Source of the DNA: Bhargavaea cecembensis DSE10
GTDB lineage: Bacteria; Bacillota; Bacilli; Bacillales_A; Planococcaceae
Length of the DNA stretch: 64,000 bases
NCBI RefSeq assembly: GCF_000348905.1
Contig: NZ_AOFT01000005.1
Location: 62,001 to 126,000, forward strand
Direction: 5' to 3'
Under the pieces are notes generated by a model. The model saw only the letters and a program-made list of their open reading frames with translations. It made no database searches and had not been told where the DNA came from. Positions within the stretch are counted from its first letter, which is position 1. The number at the start of each line of letters is the position of its first letter. Shown in pieces: positions 37,334-46,010 of this stretch. The position numbers and the translations under genes are program-made.

Positions 37334-38197
37334 TCACCGGATCCACGTGGCGGCCAGATCCATGACAAGCTGCCGCTCTCCCGGGTCTTCGAGTTTCTCT
37401 GCGATGGCATAGCGCACAGCACGTTCAGGCCCCATATGAAGTGCCAATTCGGCGGCATCGATCAGGCTCCTGATTGATGCGGCTTCATCGGCCAGAAGCC
37501 CGTTTTTCGCCTGATCTTTCAGATCCTCCGAGATGTTCAGCATCGTCGTGATCAGTGTCCGGGGGGCATCAGGGAATTCCCTCTCCAGCAGCGCCTTGGA
37601 TTGTTCTTGTCCGAGATAAGGCACCTGGAAAGCGATAAACCGGTTTTTCAGCGCTTCGTTCATCGGAACCGTCCCGACATAGCCCTCGTTGATCGCGGCG
37701 ATGACAGTGAAGTCGGGATGGGCATGAATGACTTCACCGGTGAACGGGTTCGTCAGCATCCTGCGGTAGTCGAGCACGCTGTGCAGGATTGGCAGGGTCT
37801 CGGGCTTCGCCATATTAATCTCGTCAATATAAAGGATATGTCCCTCCTTCATCGCCGTCACAACCGGCCCGTCGACAAAGTCGATCACCGTATCCCCGTC
37901 CTGCCGGATGATTGTCTTGAACCCGATCAGCGATTCGGCATCGAGGTCCACGGAACAGTTGACCTGATGCATCGGCTGGCTGAAAAAAGCCGACACAGAC
38001 TCCGCAAGTTTCGTCTTACCGGAACCTGAAGGGCCTTTCAGCAGCACGGGGCGCCGGATGACCACCGCTGTGAGCACATCCTCCCACAGATATGCATCCG
38101 GAGCCACATAGCCCCCCTGCCCGATCAGTGTCGCCTCGTCAGCGGGATATGCCCTGCCATTCCGTTCTTTTCGCTCTTCTTCGATGATTGCGAGCAT
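37334..38197 (-). CDS. yojN: MoxR-type AAA+ ATPase, YojN-like
   Basis: A 287-residue AAA+ protein. Walker A GPSGSGKTK (55-63), Walker B ILYIDEINMA, sensor AAINEG and the arginine-containing NEALKNRF are visible. ATG 38197 is chosen for GGGAGGA upstream. It directly precedes yojO and is surely its partner. In B. subtilis the pair also lies beside odhAB. The substrate is unknown; a metal-insertion or protein-activation role is inferred from related CbbQ/NorQ systems. Confidence 0.9.
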   Translation of the reverse strand: MLAIIEEERKERNGRAYPADEATLIGQGGYVAPDAYLWEDVLTAVVIRRPVLLKGPSGSGKTKLAESVSAFFSQPMHQVNCSVDLDAESLIGFKTIIRQDGDTVIDFVDGPVVTAMKEGHILYIDEINMAKPETLPILHSVLDYRRMLTNPFTGEVIHAHPDFTVIAAINEGYVGTVPMNEALKNRFIAFQVPYLGQEQSKALLEREFPDAPRTLITTMLNISEDLKDQAKNGLLADEAASIRSLIDAAELALHMGPERAVRYAIAEKLEDPGERQLVMDLAATWIR

Positions 38198-38217
38198 AAA
38201 CAGTCCTCCCTCAACAA

Positions 38218-38245
38218 AAGGCCCGGCGGTTTTCCCGCCGGGGCT
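38218..38245 (-). terminator. Terminator between the DUF6501 gene and yojN
   Basis: Minus strand CCCGGCGG-GAAAA-CCGCCGGG followed by CCTTTTG; the hairpin also lies just upstream of the yojN ribosome-binding site, so read-through may couple them. Confidence 0.65.
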
Positions 38246-38250
38246 CCGGA

Positions 38251-38448
38251 TCATTCAAAATACGTTTTATAGAAACCGCCGACTTTGCCCGTGTTGTCCG
38301 TGACAAAGATAAATTCATCGGTCTCGTTTTTCACTTCGTATTCCTTGCCCGGTGTCAGAACATTCGACACCAGATACTTTTCCGCGTCCGTATGCTTGCA
38401 CGTCACTGTGCGGATCGCCGGCGCGTCTTTCCACTGCTTAAAATCCAT
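38251..38448 (-). CDS. DUF6501 small protein
   Basis: 65 residues (MDFKQWKDAPAIRTVTCKHT...) ending NTGKVGGFYKTYFE, which I recognise as the conserved tail of this small Bacillales family. ATG 38448 follows AAGGAGG. It looks like a small beta-rich soluble protein. Function unknown. Confidence 0.78.
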   Translation of the reverse strand: MDFKQWKDAPAIRTVTCKHTDAEKYLVSNVLTPGKEYEVKNETDEFIFVTDNTGKVGGFYKTYFE

Positions 38449-38505
38449 CGGCTGCCGCCTCCTTATCATGGTTCCATTATAGACAAAATAGGGACCTGTT
38501 TTCAA

Positions 38506-38933
38506 TGATGCAGGAGGAGTGGATCAGGAAAAGTAATGGAACTCATGTTTATGGGTGTCGCGGTTTCGTCTTTCGAGTGAGAAGTTTCGTCAATCACGGC
38601 TCCGGTTTCTGCATTCAAGCCCACATTCTCGTCATTCGCCCTACCCTAGCTCTCCAATGACGAGATGATCCGGTGGAATGACGAAATCAGAATGCCGAAT
38701 GACGAAACTGAAAAGGCAAATGCCGAAATCGCAACAGCTAATGGCTATGCGAAATCAAGAAGTTGACGGACGGAATAAAGGACTCACTGTTCGAGTACGA
38801 ACCTTTGAAAAGAAGAACTCACCGTTTTTCATTTTAATAACTCAATTTTGTAGGAACAATTATTGGTTGCCACAATATGCCGTATGGCGAATTGAAGCGG
38901 GAACCCGCAAAGGAAATCTAGAGGATGACCTTG
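38506..38933. other. Intergenic region holding the third repeat array
   Basis: About 430 bp without a convincing gene. The left half is the repeat array. The right half (about 38760-38933) is AT-richer and has a plus-strand open frame without ribosome-binding site or recognisable motif, which I regard as spurious. Confidence 0.6.
38564..38754. repeat. 21-bp-phased bidirectional repeat array, copy 3
   Basis: Forward units start at 38564, 38585, 38606 and 38627 (exact 21-bp steps). Reversed units start at 38654, 38675, 38696 and 38717, also in exact 21-bp steps, with a weak fifth near 38743. The pivot gap is 15 bp, as in copy 2, versus 4 bp in copy 1. Shares CACGGCTCCGGTTTC with copy 2 at the same offset of 31 bp from the array start. 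Confidence 0.85.
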
Positions 38934-38980
38934 AAAAGAAAAAACTGCAGACAAAGGAGTCACACTCACTTTGTCTGCAG
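38934..38980 (-). terminator. Terminator of odhAB
   Basis: CTGCAGACAAAG (38945-38956) pairs perfectly with CTTTGTCTGCAG (38969-38980); on the minus strand it is followed by TTTTTTCTTTT. Confidence 0.88.
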
Positions 38981-38985
38981 CCTGA

Positions 38986-39012
38986 AACGCCTCAAAAAGA
39001 GGCGTTTTTATC
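38986..39012 (+). repeat. Second hairpin beside the odhAB terminator
   Basis: AAACGCCTC-AAAAA-GAGGCGTTTTTAT. The T run is on the plus strand, so it points against odhB and could stop plus-strand transcription. It forms a tandem with the odhAB terminator. Confidence 0.65.
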
Positions 39013-39021
39013 ATGATCCAA

Positions 39022-40281
39022 TCAGGAACCGAGGAGAAGGTCTTCCGGGTTCTCGATCATTTCCTTGACGGTCTTGAGGAAACCGACGGAGTCTTTGCCG
39101 TCGATGACACGGTGGTCATACGAGAGCGCGACATACATCATCGGGCGGATTTCCACGTTGTCGCCGACAGCCACAGGGCGCTTCTGGATGGTGTGCATAC
39201 CAAGAATCCCGACCTGTGTGCCATTAAGGATTGGCGTGGAGAAGAGCGATCCGAAGACGCCGCCGTTTGTGATCGTGAACGAGCCGCCGGAAAGGTCCGA
39301 CAGGGCAAGTTTCTTGTCGCGTGCCTTTGTCGCAAGATCCGCGATATCTTTTTCGATCTCGGCAAAGTTCTTGCGGTCTGCATCACGCACGACCGGTACG
39401 ACGAGGCCTTCTTCGGTGGAAACCGCGATGCCCACGTCATAGTAGTTCTTGAGCAGGAGGTCTGTGCCGTCGAGCTCGGAGTTCACATACGGGTATTGCT
39501 TAAGGGCAGCAACGACCGCTTTCGTGAAGAACGACATGAAGCCGAGGCGTGCGCCGAACTTCTTCTCGAACTCGTCTTTTTTGCGCTTGCGCAGTTCCAT
39601 GACGTTGGTCATGTCGATTTCGTTGAAGGTAGTAAGCATCGCCGTGTTCTGGCGGACTTCCAGAAGACGCTTCGCGATGGTCTGGCGACGGCGCGACATT
39701 TTCTCGCGAGTTACGCGGCCCGATTCTTCGTCCGAAGACACAGCCGGTGCCGCAGGCTTGGCAGCCTGTTGCTGAGGCGCCTGCTTAGGCGCCGCGGCAG
39801 CCGCTTCGACGTCCTGGACGCGGACGCGGCCCATCGGGTCGACCGGTGTGATCGAAGCGAGGTCGATGCCTTTTTCTCGTGCAAGCTTGCGTGCAGCAGG
39901 GCTGGCGATCGTGCGGTCCCCTGCGCCTGCTTCTTCGCTTGCTTCCACAGATGCAGCAGGAGCTGCCTGCTGCTCTTCTTTTTTGGCTTCAGGAGCCGGA
40001 GCCGCTTCCGCTGCAGGCTTCTCTGCCGGTGCAGCAGCTGCGCCGGAACCTTCGCCGACAAGGGCGATGACCTGTCCGACTTCAACTGTGTCGCCTTCCT
40101 CGGCGAGCAGTTCCTGGACAACGCCCGCTTCTTCGGAGATGACTTCAACGTTGACTTTGTCAGTTTCGAGTTCGACGATGAATTCGCCTTTGTCGACTGT
40201 GTCGCCAGGCTGTTTCAGCCACTGGGCGACCGTACCTTCCGTGATGGATTCTGCAAGTTCTGGCACTTTGATTTCTGCCAC
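39022..40281 (-). CDS. odhB: 2-oxoglutarate dehydrogenase E2, dihydrolipoyl succinyltransferase
   Basis: A 419-residue core of the oxoglutarate dehydrogenase complex (TCA cycle). One lipoyl domain has its lysine in ETDKVNVEV (about Lys42). A proline/alanine-rich linker and a peripheral subunit-binding domain ([19 protein letters not shown]) follow. The catalytic domain carries [15 protein letters not shown] near the C-terminus. It follows odhA by 30 bp in one operon. Confidence 0.97.
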   Translation of the reverse strand: MAEIKVPELAESITEGTVAQWLKQPGDTVDKGEFIVELETDKVNVEVISEEAGVVQELLAEEGDTVEVGQVIALVGEGSGAAAAPAEKPAAEAAPAPEAKKEEQQAAPAASVEASEEAGAGDRTIASPAARKLAREKGIDLASITPVDPMGRVRVQDVEAAAAAPKQAPQQQAAKPAAPAVSSDEESGRVTREKMSRRRQTIAKRLLEVRQNTAMLTTFNEIDMTNVMELRKRKKDEFEKKFGARLGFMSFFTKAVVAALKQYPYVNSELDGTDLLLKNYYDVGIAVSTEEGLVVPVVRDADRKNFAEIEKDIADLATKARDKKLALSDLSGGSFTITNGGVFGSLFSTPILNGTQVGILGMHTIQKRPVAVGDNVEIRPMMYVALSYDHRVIDGKDSVGFLKTVKEMIENPEDLLLGS

Positions 40282-40311
40282 GGTGGATTCCTCCTTATGA
40301 TCAGGTAAATC

Positions 40312-43128
40312 TTAGGATTTGCTCAGTGCTTCATTGATGATGCGGTCCTGTTCGATCTTATGGGACTTGCCGTCGCCTTCCGACGGGCTCGAGCGGCGGA
40401 TCCGGCCACAATAGCGAACCGGCTTCTCTCCTGCAAGTTCCCGTACAAACGGTTCTGCAAACGACCAGGAGCCCATATTCTTCGGCTCTTCCTGTACCCA
40501 GACGAATTCCTTCACGTTCGGGAAGCGCGCGATGATCTCTGCAATGCGATCGGACGGGAACGGATACAGCTGCTCGACACGGATAATGTGGAGCCATTCA
40601 TAACCTTCGCCTTCCTTGACCTGCTCGGCAAGGTCGATCGCCATCTTGCCGCTGGCAAAGGCGATGCGCTCAACCTTCTCCGGCTCATTGCCGAGGCCAG
40701 GCTGTTCAATGACCGTCTGGAACTTGCCGGACGTCAGGTCCTCGATATCCGCGCCGACAAGCGGATGGCGGAGAAGGGACTTCGGCGACGTAATGACAAG
40801 CGGCCGGCTGATTTCTTCACCGAGATGCTCTGCCTGGCGGCGGAGAATATGGAAGTAGTTCGCGGCGCTCGAGAGGTTGGCGACTGTCCAGTTGTTTTCT
40901 CCGGCAAGCTGGAGGAAACGCTCAAGGCGAGCACTGGAGTGCTCAGGACCCTGTCCTTCATAACCGTGCGGAAGAAGCATGACAAGCCCTGAAGTCTGGC
41001 CCCACTTGGAGGCGCTCGAAGAGATGAACTGGTCAAACATCATCTGTGCCATGTTGGCAAAGTCGCCGTACTGGGCTTCCCATAGGACGAGTGCCTTCTT
41101 GTTCTCAAGCGTGTAGCCATACTCGTAAGCCACGATCGATGCTTCGCTCAGCGGGCTGTTGTAAACAACGAAGGATGCATTCGCGTCACTGATATGGTGG
41201 AGCGGCACAAGTTCCTTGCCATCCTTCTCGTCATGGAGAACAAGATGACGATGTGCGAATGTTCCGCGCTGGGAATCCTGTCCTGTCAGGCGGATCGGGT
41301 GTCCGTCCTGCAGAATCGAGCCGAATGCAAGTGTCTCTGCATGTGCCCAGTCGATTTTGCCCTTGCCGTTGAACGGTTCTTCACGGCGCTTCAGGATGCG
41401 GGAAAGCTTCTTGAAGACATTGAAGTCTTCCGGGAAGTTCAGAAGTTCTTCGTTCATCTTGCGGAGGCGGTCTTCGGATACACCGGTTTCCACTCCAGGA
41501 TAGCCGGCCATGATGGCTTCAGGAGTGCTGTTGTCCGTTGTTTCTTTCTTGGACGTCTCTTTCACTCTGTCATAGGATTCCTGGAACAGCGTGAAGGTGT
41601 CTTCGTCGAGCTTTTCGACCTCTTCAGGCTTGACGATGCCTTTCTCGGACAGTTCCTTGCCGTACAGTTCGCGGACTGTCGGATGCTGGTGGACCCTGTG
41701 GTACATCATCGGGTTGGTCACAAGCGGTTCATCCATCTCGTTGTGGCCGTAGCGGCGATAGCCGACGAGGTCAATCAGGATGTCCTTGCCGAACCGGTTC
41801 CGGTATTCGAATGCGAAACGGGCAATGGCGATAACCATTTCCGGATCATCCGCATTGACGTGAATGACCGGCACCTCATAACCTTTGGCAGGGTCCGAAG
41901 CATAGCGGGTCGAACGGGAATCATAGTATTCGGTCGTGAAGCCGATCCGGTTGTTCGCGATGACATGGATCGAACCGCCCGTCTTGTATCCCCGGGTGCG
42001 GCTGTAGTTCATCGTCTCCATATTGATGCCCTGGCCTGCGAAAGCAGCATCCCCGTGCACAAGTACGGCAAATGCATCTTGCTCATTCAGTTCCGGTGTG
42101 CCCGGACGGGTTGTGTCTTCCTGTGCGGCACGTGTCTGGCCGGTAATGACAGGGTTGACGACTTCCAGGTGTGACGGGTTGTAGGCCAGTTTGACTTTCA
42201 GGCCGTCAGGAGCCGTGTAAGTGGCGCCCATGTGGTATTTCACATCACCGAACCAGCCGTGCGTCAGTTCAAGGGAGCCGTCATCAGGAATGAACGGATC
42301 TTCATCGAGACCGGCGAATTGCGCCAGCATCACTTCATATGGCTTGTTGAGAACATGTGTAAGGACGTTCAGCCGGCCGCGGTGTGCCATGCCGATCAGC
42401 ACTTCCTTCATCTTCTCCTCATGTGCGCTGCGCACAAGCTCATCGATCAGCACGACAAGAGAATCAAGACCTTCGATGGAGAAGCGTTTCGCACCGACGA
42501 ATGTGCGGTGGATAAACTTCTCGAAGCCTTCGACCTTTGTCAGACGGTCGAGCAGTTCACGGCGCTGGCTGTCATCCAGCCCGGGGCGCACTTTGCCCGA
42601 TTCGATGTAGGAACGCAGCCATTTGCGCTCTTCAGGATCGATGACCTGTGTGAATTCATAGGCTGCCTTTCCGGTGTAGATGCGCGTCAGATGATTGATG
42701 GCCTCAAGGCCGTTCGATACGCCTTCCGGTACCTGCTCATGGAAGAAAATCATTGCCGGCATCGCCACGAGATCCGCCTCGGTAAGCCCGTACGCGGACG
42801 GAACAATCCGTGAATTGTCCAATTCCCGGTCCTTCAGCGGGAAAATGTTTGCTGCAAGATGGCCGTTCTGGCGGATGGAATCCGCAAGTTGTGCCGCCGC
42901 AACGATTTTCCCGAACTGTGCCGGGGAAGCGCCTGTTGCGGATTCGGCCGTGCCGGAAGCATTTTCCGCCAGCACCGGTGCGCCGAAGCTTCTGAAAAGT
43001 TCCGCTAAATCAGGATCAACCTGATCAGGATCGTTCTGGAACAGGTCATACTGTTCCATCACATACCCCAGGTTCGGCCCGGAGAAAGATCCCCAAGGCG
43101 AACCGGGAGCAGCAAAATTGTTTGACAT
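40312..43128 (-). CDS. odhA: 2-oxoglutarate dehydrogenase E1
   Basis: A 938-residue thiamine-diphosphate decarboxylase subunit. It includes the E1 N-terminal PGSPWGSFSGPNLGYVMEQYDLF, HRGRLNVLTHVL (about 270), the ThDP/Mg region GDAAFAGQGINMETMNYS, and a transketolase-like C-terminus with LVLWEAQYGDFAN and LPHGYEGQGPEHSSARLERFL. Typical Firmicute length. It precedes odhB. Confidence 0.97.
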   Translation of the reverse strand: MSNNFAAPGSPWGSFSGPNLGYVMEQYDLFQNDPDQVDPDLAELFRSFGAPVLAENASGTAESATGASPAQFGKIVAAAQLADSIRQNGHLAANIFPLKDRELDNSRIVPSAYGLTEADLVAMPAMIFFHEQVPEGVSNGLEAINHLTRIYTGKAAYEFTQVIDPEERKWLRSYIESGKVRPGLDDSQRRELLDRLTKVEGFEKFIHRTFVGAKRFSIEGLDSLVVLIDELVRSAHEEKMKEVLIGMAHRGRLNVLTHVLNKPYEVMLAQFAGLDEDPFIPDDGSLELTHGWFGDVKYHMGATYTAPDGLKVKLAYNPSHLEVVNPVITGQTRAAQEDTTRPGTPELNEQDAFAVLVHGDAAFAGQGINMETMNYSRTRGYKTGGSIHVIANNRIGFTTEYYDSRSTRYASDPAKGYEVPVIHVNADDPEMVIAIARFAFEYRNRFGKDILIDLVGYRRYGHNEMDEPLVTNPMMYHRVHQHPTVRELYGKELSEKGIVKPEEVEKLDEDTFTLFQESYDRVKETSKKETTDNSTPEAIMAGYPGVETGVSEDRLRKMNEELLNFPEDFNVFKKLSRILKRREEPFNGKGKIDWAHAETLAFGSILQDGHPIRLTGQDSQRGTFAHRHLVLHDEKDGKELVPLHHISDANASFVVYNSPLSEASIVAYEYGYTLENKKALVLWEAQYGDFANMAQMMFDQFISSSASKWGQTSGLVMLLPHGYEGQGPEHSSARLERFLQLAGENNWTVANLSSAANYFHILRRQAEHLGEEISRPLVITSPKSLLRHPLVGADIEDLTSGKFQTVIEQPGLGNEPEKVERIAFASGKMAIDLAEQVKEGEGYEWLHIIRVEQLYPFPSDRIAEIIARFPNVKEFVWVQEEPKNMGSWSFAEPFVRELAGEKPVRYCGRIRRSSPSEGDGKSHKIEQDRIINEALSKS

Positions 43129-43307
43129 GTAGAATACCCTCCACTTTTTACGCTGGCATCGTCTACCTCTATTGTAATGGTCCGAATCAATTTTAGCATG
43201 CCGTTTCTGGCACTGAAAGCAAACGGCATATAGGCAACGCCTGCGTTTTTGTCCAACTCAATCTTACTACTGTGCCGACAAAATACAATCTTTTTTTACA
43301 AAAAAAC

Positions 43308-43341
43308 AAGGCGCGTCCGATGTAAGCGGATACACGCCTTT
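43308..43341 (-). terminator. Terminator of murG
   Basis: Minus strand AAGGCGTGTATCCG pairs with CGGACGCGCCTT (a small bulge), followed by GTTTTTTT. Confidence 0.8.
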
Positions 43342-43385
43342 AGAATACCGGAAAACCAATGAAACTAAACATCCTTACAAAGAAT

Positions 43386-44471
43386 TCATCCATTTCCCTG
43401 GGAGTGGGAGAGGATCAGAGAGGCCATCTCTCCGGGGGTTTTCGGCGGCTCGGCCTGCTCCATCTTGAGGATGATTCCCTGTGCCCGATCCTGCAGTAAA
43501 TGAACGGAATCAAGGAACGATTGGCGGCCGACTTCCTCTTCCTGCAGCACAACGGCGAAGCCGGATTTTTCAAACAGCCCGGCATTCAGGATCTGGTCCC
43601 CCCTGCTCTTTTCTGCCGAGAGAGGGATAAGAAGCATCGGCAGACGCAGTGCAAGAAACTCAAAAATGGAGTTTGAGCCTGCACGTGACACGACGTAATC
43701 AGCAGCTTTAAGCAGATGTCTCAGCTCATCCGTGACATATTCAAACTGGGCATAGCCTTCCATCTGTTCCAGTGCCGTGTCAAAATGCCCCTTGCCGCAG
43801 AGGTGGATGATATCCGCCGTTTTCAGGAGCTCCGGCAAACTGGACCGGACCGCTTCGTTCAGGACCGCGGATCCCTGGCTGCCGCCCATGACAAGCAGGA
43901 CCGGCTTCCTGCCGGAAAAACCGGCAATTCTCATCCCTTCATCCCTCGAGCCTTCGAACAGTTCCTGGCGGATGACCGGGCCTGTACAGGTCGCTTCCGC
44001 TTTCCGGACATGCGGCACCGTTTCCGGGAAAACCGTGAACACATGATCGGCAAACGGCATCGCCAGCTTATTGGCAAGGCCGGGCGTGACATCGGATTCA
44101 TGAATGACCACCGGGACCCCCGCCATTCTTGCGGCCAGGATGACCGGCACCGAAACAAATCCTCCTTTAGAGAAAATCAGGGACGGTTTCAGCTTCCTGA
44201 TGATCCTGTAAGCCTGAAGCACACCCGCTCCGACCTTGAACGGATCGGTGAAGTTCTTCATCGAAAAATAACGGCGCAGCTTCCCGCTGGAGATTTCGTA
44301 ATAAGGAACCGACGGAAACGATCCGGTGATCAGTTTCTTTTCTATTCCGTCACGGGACCCGATATAATGGACATCGTAGCCCTGTTCAGATAGCGACGGA
44401 ATGATCGCCTGGTTCAGAGAAACGTGTCCGGCCGTGCCGCCGCCGGTGAGGATGATGTTCGGTCGTGTCAT
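43386..44471 (-). CDS. murG: UDP-GlcNAc:undecaprenyl-PP-MurNAc-pentapeptide GlcNAc transferase
   Basis: A 361-residue GT-B glycosyltransferase making lipid II at the inner membrane face. GGGTAGHVSLNQ, IHESDVTPGLANKLA, MGGSQGS and VVSRAGSNSIFEFLALRLPML fit MurG; the sequence resembles the staphylococcal form (SSGKLRRYFS, FSKGGFVSVPV). ATG 44471 follows GAGGGAA. It lies beside odhA rather than in a division/cell-wall cluster. If the genome also has murG in the dcw cluster, this would be a second copy. Confidence 0.88.
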   Translation of the reverse strand: MTRPNIILTGGGTAGHVSLNQAIIPSLSEQGYDVHYIGSRDGIEKKLITGSFPSVPYYEISSGKLRRYFSMKNFTDPFKVGAGVLQAYRIIRKLKPSLIFSKGGFVSVPVILAARMAGVPVVIHESDVTPGLANKLAMPFADHVFTVFPETVPHVRKAEATCTGPVIRQELFEGSRDEGMRIAGFSGRKPVLLVMGGSQGSAVLNEAVRSSLPELLKTADIIHLCGKGHFDTALEQMEGYAQFEYVTDELRHLLKAADYVVSRAGSNSIFEFLALRLPMLLIPLSAEKSRGDQILNAGLFEKSGFAVVLQEEEVGRQSFLDSVHLLQDRAQGIILKMEQAEPPKTPGEMASLILSHSQGNG

Positions 44472-44573
44472 GCTAATTCCCTCAATTCGTTTACAGTGTT
44501 TCATACATATGAACGCATTATCTATCGTAACACAATTGAATGCAAGTATCTTACAGACCGGAGGTGAGGCAGG

Positions 44574-45932
44574 ATGGAAACACGCAGGCCGCTCCGACTG
44601 AAAGCGGGCACGATGGCCAAGGTCGTCGGGCCGATCCTGGTCACGCAGGTGGCCATGTACTTGATGACGTTCTTCGATATCCTTATGACCGGCCGCTATG
44701 ACTCCGAACACCTGGCCGGCGTCACGATCGGCTCTTCCTTTTGGAACCCCGTTTATACAGGATTGGCAGGGATTCTTTTATCCGTAACGCCCATTGTCGC
44801 CCAGTCGATCGGTGCCGGACGCAGGGAGGAAGCACGTCCCACTGTGCAGCAAGGGCTGTATATCAGCGTTGCGCTGTCCGCAGTGGTGTTCGTCTTGCTG
44901 CAGATCGTCATCCGCTATGGGCTCGGCCAGATGCCGCTTGAGGGACAGGTTCAGCAAGTTTCTGCGGGCTACCTGACCGCAATGAGTTCCGGGCTGGTCC
45001 CTCTGTTCGCCTATACGGTCATCCGCTCTTTTATCGATGCCCTCGGCGCCACACGGGTCACAATGGTCATCACTCTTCTCTCTGCGCCAATAAACATCCT
45101 TCTGAACTGGCTGTTCATCTTCGGCAAGGCCGGCTTCCCCGAACTTGGCGGAGTAGGAGCAGGAGTCGCCTCCGCTATTACTTATTGGCTGATCTTGGCG
45201 ATCGCACTCTTTGTTACACATTCGAAACGGCCGTTCCAGCCATACCGGCTATTCCGCGGATGGGAACGCATTTCCCTTCCCCGCTGGAAGGAAATCATCG
45301 TTCTCGGCGTTCCGATCGGCATTTCGATCTTTACTGAGACGAGCATTTTCGCAGTCGTCACACTCTTTATGAGCGGCTACTCGACAGAAACCATTTCCGC
45401 CCACCAGATTGCACTGAACTTCACGTCTCTTCTATACATGGTCCCGCTCAGCCTGTCGATGGGCGCGACCATTCTCGTCGGACACGAAGTGGGTGCAGGC
45501 AGGTGGAAAGAAGCGAAGGAGTACAGCTGGCTCGGAGTCGGAATGGCGATTGTATCCAGCCTGGTGTCCATTTTTATACTTGTGACGTTCCGGGACGGAA
45601 TCGCTTCGCTGTATACGCAGGATGAGGCCATTATCCGGCTTGCCGTCCAGTTCTTTATCTTTGCGGCGTTCTTCCAGTTGTCGGATGCCGTACAGGCACC
45701 CGTACAGGGGGCGCTCCGTGGCTATAAGGACGTGAATGTCACGTTCATCATGGCAATTATCTCGTACTGGGTCATCGGACTTCCGGTCGGCTACCTGATC
45801 GCCAACAACACGGAACTCGGACCGTTCGGCTACTGGATCGGACTGATCACCGGACTGACCGCAGGGGCGATCACTCTGTCAATCCGTCTTCTTTTGATCC
45901 AGAGGAAAAAACAACGAACCTTGACCGCTTAG
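44574..45932 (+). CDS. MATE family efflux transporter (YojI/NorM-like)
   Basis: A 452-residue protein with about 12 membrane helices in two MATE halves. GPILVTQVAMYLMTFFDILM, GGVGAGVASAITYW and ISAHQIALNFTSLLYMVPLSL are typical. It exports drugs using Na+ or H+ gradients. Start at ATG 44574 after GGAGGTGAGG. In B. subtilis a MATE gene also lies near odhAB. Confidence 0.92.
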   Translation: METRRPLRLKAGTMAKVVGPILVTQVAMYLMTFFDILMTGRYDSEHLAGVTIGSSFWNPVYTGLAGILLSVTPIVAQSIGAGRREEARPTVQQGLYISVALSAVVFVLLQIVIRYGLGQMPLEGQVQQVSAGYLTAMSSGLVPLFAYTVIRSFIDALGATRVTMVITLLSAPINILLNWLFIFGKAGFPELGGVGAGVASAITYWLILAIALFVTHSKRPFQPYRLFRGWERISLPRWKEIIVLGVPIGISIFTETSIFAVVTLFMSGYSTETISAHQIALNFTSLLYMVPLSLSMGATILVGHEVGAGRWKEAKEYSWLGVGMAIVSSLVSIFILVTFRDGIASLYTQDEAIIRLAVQFFIFAAFFQLSDAVQAPVQGALRGYKDVNVTFIMAIISYWVIGLPVGYLIANNTELGPFGYWIGLITGLTAGAITLSIRLLLIQRKKQRTLTA

Positions 45933-45946
45933 TTATGGGCACTCAG

Positions 45947-45980
45947 AAAACCCACGGAGCATCGTCTCCGTGGGTTTTTA
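45947..45980. terminator. Terminator between the MATE and ger genes
   Basis: AAAACCCACGGAG-CATCGT-CTCCGTGGGTTTTTA; it can serve both converging genes. Confidence 0.88.
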
Positions 45981-46010
45981 TTGGCGGCAGGGAGAGATTG
46001 GAGCGTCCCA

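Noticed and set aside
38678-39016. A 112-codon plus-strand ORF downstream of copy 3 of the array
   Set aside because: It begins inside the repeat units, lacks a ribosome-binding site, and runs through the odhAB terminator hairpins.
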